Below, in pieces: positions 1 to 11,440 of a stretch of DNA of 64,000 nucleotides (positions are counted from its first letter, which is position 1; every line of letters starts with the position of its first letter). Made by a program: the position numbers and the translations under genes. Source of the DNA: Meandrina meandrites (Eukaryota; Cnidaria; Anthozoa; Scleractinia; Meandrinidae). The notes below the pieces were generated by a model. It saw only the letters and a list, made by a program, of their open reading frames with translations, was not told where the DNA came from and searched no databases. The stretch lies in assembly GCA_963693305.1 (NCBI GenBank), contig OY855908.1, positions 1,178,001 through 1,242,000 of the forward strand, written 5' to 3'.

Positions 1-145
1 GCTAAGATCATCCTGGCGCTAGATCTGTTGCTAAACAAAACTTTTTTGAGGATTATCCAAAAAAACTTCAAAATAACAAATCCACAAAATCCAATTGCAA
101 GGTTGGATTTCTAACTTGAATCCACCTCGGAGAAAGCTTTCGGTA

Positions 146-250
146 AGACAAAACCTAGCCTGCGAATACAGCCGCCTCTCACTCGCTCCTGCTACTACGT
201 AGTAGCGGGAGCGAGTGAGAGGCGGCTGTATTCGCAGGCTAGACAAAACC
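146..250. mobile_element. 84-bp near-perfect palindrome with 10-bp target duplication (foldback MITE)
   Basis: Positions 157-240 form two 42-bp arms meeting at TACGTA, with a single mismatch seen between the arms. The palindrome is flanked on both sides by the identical 10-mer AGACAAAACC (146-155 and 241-250), which I read as a target-site duplication. There is no room for a gene, so it would be a tiny non-autonomous element. The family is unknown to me. Confidence 0.75.
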
Positions 251-1723
251 CGGGGACAAAAGTATACAATTCAAGGTAAACTGAGTTACATATAGATTGT
301 ATTGTGTGCATTCCTCAGTAAAACTTAGCCATTGTGACTGAGGATTACAGTAATACTTATGTTTAGTCGAAGTAAGTAAACTTCGAAGTCGTATATTTCA
401 TAACAGGAAGGACGCTTTGTCTTTCACCTTTTTTTAACATGCTCATGAGATGTTTATTGTCAAACACATTAAAAATGAATTATAACTTAGAACTACATGC
501 ATTATTGCTAGCAAATTAATCCACTATATTTTGATATTAAAGAAATGTAGCTGCCGTTTCATAAACCTACTACACATTATTTAGGAAAAACGATAAAAAA
601 ATTCACAAGATTTGAAGCACTGACAGAGTGAAATCATCAAATGCGTGATATTTTCTAAACACTTGCTCTTTCCGTTTTGCCGACAGTATTTTTTCTCGAT
701 CATGCAAGCATTCCTAAAATTGACGTAAACTCCTTAATGTTTATCGCTAATAACATTTTGCGAAGACGTGTTCATAACAAAATTGTATTAAAATTCCTAA
801 TTTGTTAGATCAGTCGTTTGTGAACCCATTAAAAGGCAAATACTTTCCGCAGGCCTGAAAATCATTGGACAACCATGGCAGGTGATTATATTAAAAAGAA
901 GATTTAGTAAACAGGAAATGGTAATGAGAATGTTAGGAAACCAATATACCGAGACTGATGTCTCTTAGTTGTATTTCTGATCTGATAAATACAAAAACAT
1001 TATGCCATTAAACGTTTTGATGTATTATCTGACATTATTATCAAGGAACTACAGTAGGATTCCCGGCGATATACATTTTTTTTTTCTTTAACCTCCAAGG
1101 CAAACGCTGTTTAGTCGAGAAATCAGGAAATTAAAAAAAATATTTGGGTAAAATTGATTCTTTGACTGAGTGAAGCAAATCTAAGAGAAATGACTTTAAT
1201 TTGAATCGAGGATATTCGAATTTTGGGTAGGCTCGAGAAATTGATGGAGTCTCTTCTTTGCATTTAATTAAATAATAAATTAAACAGAAATATATTATTT
1301 AGCAGCAGTTTTAATTATCTACATTAACGATGTTGTCTGATAGATATTACATTTAGCGAGTGAATTTTACAATTACAATAAAGGTTGTATTCAAACTTGA
1401 TTGTCCTGACAACTGCCAGTGAACGGTGAATCTCAGGATTAGCAACGCATCAAACCCAATGACGATTTTTTTATTTTGTAAAGAACAGCAGGATTATTCT
1501 GATTGCTTTCACGAAATACTAAAATTAAAAAAAAAAAATAATCCGCCTCTATAAATTCTGGCTCGTTTTACTTTTCCTTAGTTGCCTTCGGAAGTTGAAA
1601 CACTATGCAGTATTACGCTGCGAGTCGGGATAGGATTACTGCAATGCTTAGCTAAAGAGCACAATAATGGTTTCTTAACGAGCGCCCGCTTTCGTCAAGG
1701 GTTCATTCACAGCTGATCAGTGC
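251..1723. other. AT-rich non-coding stretch
   Basis: No exon, RNA gene or clear repeat could be supported here. A minus-strand AATAAA at 1470-1475, about 250 bases past the receptor stop codon, is a possible poly(A) signal for that gene. Confidence 0.5.
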
Positions 1724-2680
1724 TTAATTATTTTTACAACATATAACGTTTTTATAGGCTTCTCTAAATTCTTTTTTCATTAAGCCATAAATCAGAGGAT
1801 TTACGGCACTGCTGCTTGCATATGTAAAGATGTTAAGAAAGTAAGCTTGCCTTGGTAGCGTGTAATAACCACCGACGACCTCGTAAAAGTCGATAATATT
1901 TGAAGGGATATAACAAATTATAAATGCGACTACAGTTGCAAATAACATTATTGTTATCCTGACTTCCTCAGCGAAGGCAGTTGAGCTACTGTTATGGAGA
2001 GAGGAGCCTGCAACTTGAACGAAGTGCCCGCGGATTTTTCTAAAAACTTTATAGTAACTGAAAAACGTTGCTGAATATCCCATGCAAACATTTAGTGAAT
2101 ACATACAGGCACTATACAGCCCCATGCTTTCTGTGAGGTCTAGTTCCACCCAGCACACAGTCTTTCCAGGATGGAAAAGAAACACCGTCCCTCTAATGGA
2201 AAATGTGACAAGCGTGATAAAAGAAACAAAGATCCAAGATATTGCAATGGATAAATAGACATTCTTCCTGCTGAATACTTTTTGGTAAAGGCTCGCGGAC
2301 CTAACAATCTTCACATAACGATTAATGGCGATCATCCCCAATGTTAGCAGCGATACAGTAGAACAAATCGAAATAAAACTACCTTGCATCTGACAGATGA
2401 AATCTCCAAACGGCCATGTTCCTTGTATAAGTACCGTTAGTGTAAGAGGCATAGTGACAACTGCATTCAGAATATCCGTGACTGCAAGTGATACCAAGTA
2501 GAAATTTTCAGTTCTTCTGAGCGTTCTCGTCTTGTAAATTGCTACCGTTAACATGATATTTCCCAGAACGGCGGTCAATAACACTATCAGAAAGACCGTA
2601 GACTCGATACCAACCAACCAACGTTCCCTGGTTTTGAGTTTAAACGCAAGGTGTGCTATTCTTTGTTGTGTGTCGTTCAT
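1724..2680 (-). CDS. Class A (rhodopsin-family) G-protein-coupled receptor, single exon
   Basis: This intronless ORF encodes a 318-residue seven-helix receptor predicted to sit in the plasma membrane. Class A landmarks are in order: a TM1 Gly-Asn (GNIML, near residue 40), the TM2 Asp in LAVTD (69), an extracellular Cys at the start of TM3 (Cys96) with a partner in TVCW, NRY at 120-122 in place of DRY, a TM4 Trp, a TM6 Pro in CYIP, and NPLIY in TM7, followed by a short tail with two cysteines (ICCKNN) that could be palmitoylated. Asn2 sits in an N-glycosylation sequon. The TM6 toggle motif CWxP is not present. Single-exon orphan receptors of this type are very numerous in cnidarians and often named melatonin- or peptide-receptor-like. 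The ligand cannot be read from the sequence. The ATG chosen gives a short N-terminus with TM1 intact. Confidence 0.9.
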   Translation of the reverse strand: MNDTQQRIAHLAFKLKTRERWLVGIESTVFLIVLLTAVLGNIMLTVAIYKTRTLRRTENFYLVSLAVTDILNAVVTMPLTLTVLIQGTWPFGDFICQMQGSFISICSTVSLLTLGMIAINRYVKIVRSASLYQKVFSRKNVYLSIAISWIFVSFITLVTFSIRGTVFLFHPGKTVCWVELDLTESMGLYSACMYSLNVCMGYSATFFSYYKVFRKIRGHFVQVAGSSLHNSSSTAFAEEVRITIMLFATVVAFIICYIPSNIIDFYEVVGGYYTLPRQAYFLNIFTYASSSAVNPLIYGLMKKEFREAYKNVICCKNN

Positions 2681-4598
2681 GGTGATGCGTTGAATCTAAA
2701 AAACGTAGTAATCTTGTTCACGATCTTGTTGACTTCAATTTCTGCCATGTATTGCAAAGAAATGGCTTAATTTATGAAAACAAAGATTTTCCATAAAAGG
2801 AAGTGTTAATTAATGTTGTGACGTCCCCAAAATCTACCCTTTCTGACACTCAGGATAAATGCATTTTCATGAACACGGGGCTGTTTCGTAAATTTATCGG
2901 CCTGAAGGAACGATGAACTAAAAATGCCACAGACTACGTCTTTTAGGTAATGGAAAAGATAAAATTTTAAACATATCTTACGAGAAACGATATCAACTAT
3001 CTATAGCAGAAATACGAGAGCTTTATACAAATTAAACATTTTACGTGTCCATTGTGAATAAAGCACCTGTTATACGATATTGGCAACTTTAAAATATTAA
3101 ACATGAAGCCACGCTGTGGAAGTCGCTTACTTTGGTATACTGGCCGGCATATACGCCATTCAAACACCCCTGTGCACATATACAGTTTGCGGCACGCAGT
3201 AATGTCATATCCTCCATTTAATAACGTTTTTGTTGTTCCCTCACAATATCACATTCGGTATTTGATCGTATTTATGATTCTGACCATTTGTTTACCATCC
3301 TTAAACTAATATTGCTTAGGTTCGTATCGTTATCATGTCTTTCTTCTGACACAGAAAATATTGCCTCTTCATTTTAAATTATGGAAACCACTGTTTAGGT
3401 GAAGTCACTCTCCGACACTTTAAGGTCAATATCTGTTATTGGACAAACACAGTTAACATAAACATCGCTCAAAAGTATCCGGGTAAAAATACTGCCCTTG
3501 TTTGATGGCGCCGGGGTTAGTTGGATCATTCAAATTTGCAGGTGACATTCATTTCTTGTATGTCTTTTCGCCAATGACATGTTTGGAAATCATGTTTTCT
3601 TGCCCTTGAATCTGCCAAACATTGTCAAGCTTTCTTTTATAAGCACATTCACACGAACGCATGATCTTCCAAATTTAAATTGTATCTCTTTACGAGGCAT
3701 TCAGTGAGTTAATTTGACAATCTAAAGTCAAGGCTAAGTCAAGGTGCTTATTTCAACTTGTTTAGCCGACAAGCAAGTTTTATTATCCAGTAAGCAGAAA
3801 TAAATCGTAATAGCAATAATCTGCGAACTATAAAAGCTTTAGAGCTATAAAAATCGACCGCGAAGTCAAAGTACGAGCTCAAACGAAAAGTTATGATTAC
3901 TGAGTGCAAAGAATAGCTCGTCAATAAAAGAGCAATAAAGAATGCGGCTTTCAGATAGCAGTACGAACATTATTTGTCATGACTTTCAAATTTTCAATCC
4001 ACTTAAATTTCCAGAGCCCTATCATTCCTCCCTCAGGCTGTTTCTGACCAGTTTAATACCCGGGGATATATACTCAAATACTCTAACGCACCTAGACCTG
4101 CAGGCAGGATTTTACATGGGTGGGTGCGAGCGGCACCGGAGGTGTGAGTGGTTTGGAGGATATGGGATTATTCTCTCCCTGGTAATTTTGTAAATCACGT
4201 TGTTGAAGTCCATATTTCCGGCATTCTGAGAGTCATTTTAACCATCATCCCCCGATTTGGCGGATCTTTGTGGCCCGTCGAGGGGTGAAGGAGGGAGGAC
4301 GCGCTGCCCCCCTGCCTAACACCCTGGCACCCCACCCAATTTCCCTCGAAAAAGAGCCGTCCTTTATTCTCATCCATTCTGAAGCCTAAACGGCACTGGA
4401 GTGAATGTGTGAATCAAGAAATCGCGGCGTTACTCCGCGGATATTGTAAAGATAATATCACTAAGGAATTTTTCGTTTACTCGCTCTGTTCTTTTCTAAA
4501 GTAAAACATGTAACGCACCACTCCTCCCACTAACATAGACGATGCACCTTTCTTCACATAACAGACTTGAACTTTAAAAAACATAGAATATTACAGTT
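2681..4598. other. Non-coding stretch between receptor and tRNA
   Basis: It contains only short, unconserved ORFs without recognisable domains or splice context. I see no repeat family or RNA gene in it. Confidence 0.5.
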
Positions 4599-4670
4599 GA
4601 CCCCGTGGCGCAATGGTAGCGCGTCTGACTCCAGATCAGAAGGCTGCGTGTTCGAATCACGTCGGGGTCA
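4599..4670 (+). tRNA. tRNA-Trp (CCA anticodon)
   Basis: The 72-base sequence folds as a complete cloverleaf. The acceptor stem is GACCCCG paired with CGGGGTC. The A box contains TGGCGCAATGG, the anticodon stem TCTGA/TCAGA encloses the loop CTCCAGA with anticodon CCA, and the B box is GTTCGAATC. A four-T run follows within a few bases of the 3' end (AATTTTT), suitable as a Pol III terminator. No intron is present and CCA is not encoded. All stems pair, so it looks functional and not like a SINE head. Confidence 0.95.
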
Positions 4671-5355
4671 ATTTTTGGGGATTTTACCTTTTGCTGGTGT
4701 TATCCGAATTGGCAGATACAAGAAAAAAGGGGAAAAACACAAGGAAAGAATAGACTGCGAGCAAACGGTTTTTGCTCCTGAAATCGTACGCGCGACCTCA
4801 AAACTTAAAACTATGCAAATCAGGAGTAAAAAAGGAGATCAAAGGAGGTGGGCCGGAATGAGGCGAGACTCGCGTTTCCGCGTCGCATGCATGCAGTCTA
4901 AGAAAAGAAAAATTAACGCAAGGGAACTTCAAGTCAGGAGATTTTCACCAAAAGCAAAAGCGAGTCGCAAGTGTATTTGTTGTACTAGGTTAAATTGTTT
5001 TTCCGGATAAATCTATTTCCAAACCTAGATTATTCTGCTTCAACCTGAAGATAACACTTTTACAATGACATAAAATAACTTGAGTTTATCAAAAGGAAGT
5101 CCAATAAATTGTTCAGTTTGAAACAGATTAAACTATAGGCTGGAAAAGATTTAACCTAAAAATTTAAATAATTTAACCTATAACATATACGTGATGCACT
5201 CAGAAAAAAAACAAAACGAAAAAAACTTCCTTCAAAGATACCCTACGAACAGACAGTAAAAAATCGGGGACCAGAGCGAGCTAACCGCGGGCAAGGCTAG
5301 AGGAAGGCTCTTACAATCCCTGAGTCCAGTCCATTGTCCAGTCCAGAAAATTGTA

Positions 5356-5400
5356 TAATTTAATTTTAATTTAATTTAATTTAATTTAATTTTATTAATT
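5356..5400. repeat. (TTTAA)n microsatellite
   Basis: Tandem copies of a TTTAA pentamer with slight interruptions. Confidence 0.85.
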
Positions 5401-5510
5401 GTATAATTTTAGCCTTAATCTGGCCCTATCTAATTCCTATATGAGCGATCATGGTATAAATCTTTTTATTATGTAAACTGTAGTGCTTGAGCGAGTGGTA
5501 GCAAACCGAG

Positions 5511-5571
5511 AAAAATGGTATCACACATGTGTGGATAAAAATGATATCCACACATGTGTGATATCATTTTT
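5511..5571. repeat. Short inverted repeat centred on paired CACACATGTGTG motifs
   Basis: Two arms containing ATCACACATGTGTGGATA and its reverse complement are separated by a short AT-rich spacer, and the outer parts of the arms are poly-A and poly-T. It is hairpin-forming and MITE-like. Confidence 0.7.
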
Positions 5572-5635
5572 GACCAATCAGCTTGCAGAGTTTGCCATGT
5601 TCCAATGCTCAATGAGCCAAAGTAAATCGATATTA

Positions 5636-5795
5636 AGTCGAAAAATCTTCGGATCTTCCTCGGCAATCTTCGGCAATCGTCGGAAAAATTCGGAAATTTT
5701 CGGAAAATGTTCGGAAACATTCGTACAACCTTCGGACAACATTTTAAAATTTTCGGAAATCTTCGGAAATGGTCGGAAATCTTCGGAAAATCGTC
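5636..5795. repeat. Degenerate TTCGGAAAT tandem repeat
   Basis: About 15 imperfect copies of a 9-12-base unit built around TTCGGAAAT occupy this stretch. An open frame through it is a by-product of the periodicity and is not taken as a gene. Confidence 0.75.
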
Positions 5796-5832
5796 AAAAA
5801 CATCGTAATTAGTAGGTTTATATAATAAAAAG

Positions 5833-5975
5833 AATAATACATGGTTGCTTGGAGATAAAAAATTTATCTTCTCGTGTTCAAATCCGATATCTCACTCGTT
5901 CGCTGCGCTCACTCGTGAGCTATCGATTTGAACACTCGAAGATAAATTTCATATCTCCGCGAAACCATGTATTAT
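5833..5975. mobile_element. Palindromic MITE
   Basis: The sequence folds back on itself. The outer ends ATAATACATGGTT and AACCATGTATTAT are exact inverse copies, and the arms continue through ATTTATCTTC and the GTGTTCAAATC motif to a GC-rich centre (CACTCGTTCGCTGCG). A tightly palindromic element with a GC-rich loop recurs several times in this window. Confidence 0.75.
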
Positions 5976-6245
5976 CCTCTATTTATCTACGCACGGCCGT
6001 GCGTATATAAGATGACGTGTATAAGATGATTTTGTTTTTCAACATTTTCACTGAGTTAATTAAAAAAGTGAATTCTGTGAATTTTCATTTGAAACGTTCT
6101 CGCTCAAAGCGCCGTGATTGTGGCGTGATTTTAACCAACCAATAGGAGCGTTGTTTTTCTTCGCGTACATTGTAAGAGTTTTGAACTTAATCACAAATAA
6201 AACCTGTTTTCGCGCTAAACTTTGCTGTAGTTATGTTATAAAATA

Positions 6246-6447
6246 ATTGGTTCATGCTTTTAGCTGTGCGTATATCGAGTTATGGATGCACTTGGGAAGT
6301 TTGGAGAGCACTCAAGAAGCTAGAGTTGCTCTCGGCTATCGCCTCGAGCAACTTTTTCGGTTCTTGCGTGCTCTCCAAACTTCCCGCGTGCATCCATAAC
6401 TCGAGTATACGCACGCTGACACCACGCACGCTAAGCATGAACCAATT
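6246..6447. mobile_element. Palindromic MITE about 150 bp upstream of ferroportin
   Basis: Outer ends AATTGGTTCATGC and GCATGAACCAATT are exact inverses. Inner arms (GCGTATA.TCGAGTTATGGATGCA and GGGAAGTTTGGAGAGCAC) also pair around a centre CTCGGCTATCGCCTCGAG. The centre resembles that of the foldback at 22478-22668. No coding capacity. Confidence 0.8.
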
Positions 6448-6600
6448 CTTAATTAATGGTTGCACGCTGACCAAAATTTATTCAGGTAACTTCGTAACTT
6501 GCATCATCACGAGTGCTACACTAAGGATATTATTGCTTCGTTTCATTTTTGCAGTGCAAACTTTGCACGCTGTCTGCTTTTCTTTTTTGCCTAGCGAGCC

Positions 6601-9600
6601 ATGCAAGAAGGGCAGAGTGAAGAGTCGCTAATAGAAGCCAGAGAGAGAACAGATGGAGCGATCAGAACGAATCGGCAAGTTGGTAAGTTGCTGTCACTCA
6701 TGTGTGCGAGACAATATTTTTAAATATTAGGGCTAAGTTCCTTTCATATTTTATCACTTTATAGCGTTTTCTATTGTCTCTTAAGCCTTTATGCCTTATC
6801 CTGTCTAAATAAACTGTTGAACAATCTACGATCCTTTTGTTTTCATATGCAGAGAGATCTGCAGGGAAGTGCTGTCAAGTTTCGCCTTTGAATCTTGTGT
6901 GTATTAGTCATGCGTTCTCTGCTTGGGTGAGTTGTTGTTCACTGTCCTACCAACATTCTTTAAAACTTAACCTTTATACCAAATGACTGCTTTATCAATG
7001 ATCAATTCTTTCTTGTTACTTTTTAATATATAAAATAATTTAATTGATAAAGAATAATTTTATAACTGTGACAATCATTATTCATTTCATTTTACTTCCA
7101 CAGTTGTGGCTTCATTAAGTTGTATTTTTGCTTTTTTGTAGGGAGATCGCATGTGGCATTTTGCTATTGGACTGTATCTTGTTGAACTTACTCCAGGATC
7201 ATTGCGTTTGACAGCCATCTATCAACTTGTCAGCACGCTGTCAATCATTATTTTTGGTCCATTGGTCGGAGACTGGGTTGATGCCAATCCTCGACTGAAA
7301 GGTACATGTTCATCCTCCTTGCACATTTATATAACTGCCAATGACATAAATATGCAATGCTTAATACTCTGTTTTCAGCAGAAAAACAAACAAACAAACA
7401 AAACAAACAAACGAATGAATGAAAACTGTATTATCATTATTATTATTATTATTATTATTATTTACAAACATACTTAGCCCAAAAATATAATCAAAAACCA
7501 AGAACTTGGCTTGACTGCAAAGTTTGTTTATGCTTAGATGATTTAGAATGTTCAGTCTCCTTTTTGCTCTCTTATCGAAATCATTCAACACCCTTCTCCC
7601 CCCCAACTCCCTTGTGCTGCAAAACCATTTTCTTTTGTGTATGTCAATATTTTTTTAGATTTCTTTTGCAATCAAACAAAATAGACACGGTGAACAATCC
7701 AGTACTAATTTGGACATATTTTTTTGTACTTGTTTGGTGTAGTGGCTCAAGTCTCGCTGATCATTCAAAATGTTGCTGTTATTATCTGTGGAGTTTTGCT
7801 GTTGATCATGTTGAAATTGGAACAGCATATCCAACATCCCTTCATCACATTACTCGAAGCTGTCATTATCATTGTTGGCTCAATAGCAGACTTGTCCAGT
7901 GTTGGCACAAAAATTGCTGTAGAGAAGGACTGGGTAGTTGTCATCTCGGGCTCAGATAAATCCCTCCTGGCAAGTAAGTAACCCTGTTGTGTAAATATCA
8001 CAGACAGGCTCTCTCTGTTGTGTTCCCTAAGATCATTTGCCCAATTCTCATGAGCTTCTGCCTTCATGCTTGGCCACATATATGCATTTTGAGGAGAAAT
8101 GAAATGTTGCCCAAAGTCTTTCTGGTACTGACTGGGTGAAGCAGCATGCGTGATATAGTCACAGTATGGCCCAAAGCTAGTAAGAGTTAATGAGAAATTT
8201 ATAATATGATTCTGTTGCCGTGCTGTTGCTAACAATTTGTAGCCAGCTTAGTATTAGCACTTCTCAGTAGGCCAGTAGGTCTTACAGAAAATCTGGTCTA
8301 GGCTATTAGCCAATCACAAGGTACATTATATCTCAACAAATTTTTGCCAAACATTAATGATGTAAAGTTAACGGGGTAAAAATTCAGAGCAACCAATGTT
8401 TTCAAGAAGGACTGAATGACAGTCCTTTTTGAAAACTTTCATTCTCCAATGTTTTGCCCAGTTTACTTTGTTTTATCTAAACTAACTGCCCTCCAAGGAT
8501 GCTGCATTAAGCACTTTCCGCTGAAAGTTTCAGTGGTAAGTGCAAAAATGAGTTACTAGAAGCCTAGTCATGGCACGGTAACATTTTGTATACTATTTGA
8601 AACATCTCACTGTAATTCATTTTTGAAAGCAACACCATGTGATGAATAAATTCTAAAGCATTCTTGAGAAAGTTGATGTCAAACCTCATAAAATGCTTAA
8701 AACGCGTATTATTTTGTTTTGAACTCACCTGAAACATCCGTTTAAGCTAAAATTTAATTAAAATTCATTTCCCGATCTCCCAGGGTTAGCTTGAGAGCTA
8801 AAGTCTTGGTAATTGCTATGAGTACAGGAAGCTAAATTGACCTTGAATTTTTAACTGTACTTCAGTGCCTCTTTCCACCCAGGTGTATAAATAGGTGCTG
8901 GGAGTATTAAATGCTGGCGGTAACCCTGTGATGGACTAGCATCCCATCCAGGGGAGGGGCGGGAGTAGAAATACTAATGGTCGCTTCATGCTCCGGCCTG
9001 ATGGGCCACTAGGCTCGTACGCAGACTTTACTTTTTCTCTAACTTTTAACGTTCTTGGTTTAGGTACAAACGCTATTTTGAGAAGAATCGATCTTTGTTG
9101 CAAGATCCTTGCACCGATCCTTGTTGGTCAGATTATGACTTACATCTCCAAAGTGGCTGGGGTCCTTTTCCTTGCGGGCTGGAATGTGGTGTCAGTGTTT
9201 GGAGAGTACTTCCTGTTATGGAAAGTCTTTCAGTCCGTGTCCGCATTGTCCACGAAAGTGTTTGATACGAGGCACGAAGATAACGCTGAAGATGGCTCCT
9301 CAGTGGACCTGTCTCCTGAGGAACCTCGAGGTTCCAGTGAGCGCTTGGATTGGATGGAGAATGAAGACCCTGGAAGGGACCAAACTGGGACCGAGTCTTT
9401 AGTCCCTGCAGTTAGTACCAGATCCCCCCGTCAAGGACCACGAAAACCAAGTCTCTTCGCGCGGCTTAAGAAAAGGATCCTTACTTTCAAAACTGCCTGG
9501 CGCATTTATTTCAGACAGAGTGTTGCCCGCCCAGGGTTGGCTCTGGCCTCGCTGTATTTTACAGTGATTTCTTTTGGCGCCATAACAACAGGCTATGCTT

Positions 9601-10628
9601 ACACGCAATGTTTGAGCGAGTCCATCCTGAGTATCGTTCGAGGTGTCGGCTCATTGTTTGGCGTTTTCGCGACATTTATCTTCCCTCGTTTAAGAAATGC
9701 CGTTGGTGTTGTACGTTGCGGGTTATTCTCCATGTCGCTCCAGTTTTCGTGTCTTCTCTTGTGCGTGGCGGCGGTTTTCGCACCAGGTTCACCGTTCTTC
9801 TTGTTACCGAGGAATTCAGGACATGTTTCCTTGCCTCAATGCAACTCATCGGAACATATTGCATCCACGCCAAGTCCAAATTGTATGAATCAAGTGCCTT
9901 CAAATGCGACGCTCCCTTTCCTACGTCCCTCACATTTGCAAGACATGACATCATTTTCTTCAGTTAATGCTAACTCCACGATACGCCCAACATCGACGCT
10001 GATAAACTCATCATTCGCCAGCATTGGAAATGGAACAATGGCATATCCAACAACAGCTGCAGTGATTTCTCCAAGTAAAACCAGTGTTTTACTGTTCACT
10101 TCAAGCGTCTTTCCAACATCAAACCGAAACTGCAGCTCAGATACAACAGCCATGCCCGCTACAAGCAGCAGTTTCTCTTACATATCCATTAGCTTACTCT
10201 TGGCGGGAATCGTCACGTCTCGCTTAGGGCTGTGGTTATCTGACCTCGCCATCTCACAGCTGTTTCAAGAAGCTGTAGCCGAACAAGAGAGAGGAATAGT
10301 AGCCGGAATGCAGAGCTCGTTCAATTCAGTTCTTAGCCTGATCATGTTCTTTCTCGTCATAGCGCTTCCCAAACCTGAGCATTTTGGTCTGTTAGCCCTC
10401 ATGTCCGTCTGCGCTGTCGGTATAGGTGGATTGCTGTACGCTTCTTTTGCGTACAAGATTCGCGGTCATTTATTTCATTTCGATAAACTGAGGAAATTCT
10501 GTGGCGGGTCTGCTCCGGTGAGCGAGCCGCCAGCAAGTCTACCTGATGATCTTGATCTTGAAGACGAAGAAGAAGAAGCGATGATTAAAGGAGTGCTAAG
10601 CACAAGGAATGAGAACTTTTCGCTGTAG
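6601..10628 (+). CDS. SLC40A1: Ferroportin-like iron exporter (SLC40 family), five exons
   Basis: Exons 6601-6682, 6853-6926, 7142-7301, 7743-7973 and 9064-10628 join with matching phases to give 703 residues; vertebrate ferroportin has about 571. The product is a multi-pass plasma-membrane Fe(II) exporter. Diagnostic segments are SAWGDRMWHFAIG in TM1 (Asp54 and His58, the N-lobe metal residues), GDWVD, IAVEKDWVVVI, RRIDLCCKILAPILVGQIM, ITTGYAYTQ and GLWLSDLAISQLFQEAV. Excess length comes from a charged cytosolic linker (about 245-330) and a Ser/Thr/Asn-rich extracellular loop of about 130 residues (about 425-555) with many N-glycosylation sequons, ending in an acidic tail (DLDLEDEEEEAM). Equivalents of human Asp325, Cys326, Tyr501, Asp504 and His507 are Gly354, Ala355, Ser604, Ser607 and Met610. 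Exon 1 is the least certain part: it has a weakly conserved N-terminus, but its phase and GTAAGT donor fit. Confidence 0.9.
7383..7461. repeat. (AAAC)n followed by (ATT)n in ferroportin intron 3
   Basis: An AAAC-type run is followed after about 20 bases by a perfect ATT trinucleotide run. Confidence 0.85.
8880..9025 (+). mobile_element. SINE 3' fragment, family A
   Basis: It carries the blocks GATGGACTAGCATCCCATCC and CTGATGGGCCACTAGGCTCG, in the same order as the fuller copy at 46026-46300. It lies at the end of ferroportin intron 4 and stops about 40 bases before the exon 5 acceptor. Confidence 0.7.
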
Positions 10629-11119
10629 CACTGCGGGGTAAAAAGCTTTCTTGCAACGCAAATGAACTGTGCTCAGACTCGCAAGCTCGATATAATATGA
10701 TACAGTGCAAGAAGGAATAGAAGCTCTCCACGCAATTGTTTGTCTAGTCGTATTTTCAGAAGATGCCACAGAATGTGCGACACATTACAGTCGTGTATTT
10801 TTTTATATTTTTTTTTTCATATATTTTTAGCGACTTGAACAAGAATCGAAAGAGATGGCTGGAACTGAAACTTTTAACGGACTCGGTTTTATATACAATG
10901 TATATGCCAACTAAAATTTAGATTCAAAGGGGACAGACCACGAACCCAATAGTAGCTCCTGTAAATTTCTAATTGTTGTAAGCGTTCAACATTTGTACAA
11001 TAGGTTTCGAACATTCAAGGAGGAGCCACTCACCAGCTTACGATGTGAGCTCAGTTACTGCCAAGACATTTTATTAGAACAGCATCAGTTTAACGTCATT
11101 TATCTTGTTTCTTTTTTTT

Positions 11120-11440
11120 CTTTGCCAAAGAAATTGTGGGGCAATTATCGGATAAGGACGATAAACCGTAGGTCCCGTCTCCTGCATCTTCACAGTTATG
11201 GTCAGCAGGGGACGTTAAAGAACCCACACACTTATCGCAAAGAGTAGGGCATGGAGTTCCCGGTGTTGTGGCCTGGTCTTGTTCCGAAATTACATTGGGG
11301 GCATCTGTAAAAATAAATCCTCATTCGTTGTAAACTGCTTAATTGCAGTCTGTCTAAGTCCCCCGCAAAGTGTTGTAAAGCGCATTGAGCATATGGAAAT
11401 GCGCTATATAAATATCGTCATTATTATTATTAATTATTTC
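11120..11440 (+). mobile_element. SINE/LINE-like 3' region ending in ATT repeats
   Basis: The block GATAAGGACGATAAACCGTA and the tail AAATGCGCTATATAAATAT followed by ATTATTATTATT resemble the 3' ends of retroposed elements in marine invertebrate genomes. No reverse transcriptase frame is present. Family assignment is tentative. Confidence 0.5.

Noticed and set aside
4567..5010. Plus-strand frame of 147 codons
   Set aside because: It runs straight through the tRNA-Trp gene, has no domain, and its composition is that of random open sequence.
5483..5812. Frames of 83-109 codons on both strands
   Set aside because: They arise from the TTCGGAAAT tandem repeat and the adjoining palindrome.
6541..6600. 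Possible iron-responsive element (CAGTGC) just upstream of the ferroportin start codon
   Set aside because: The five bases on each side of CAGTGC do not pair as an IRE upper stem and no bulged C is placed correctly; a different small hairpin (TTTGC/GCAAA) is formed instead.
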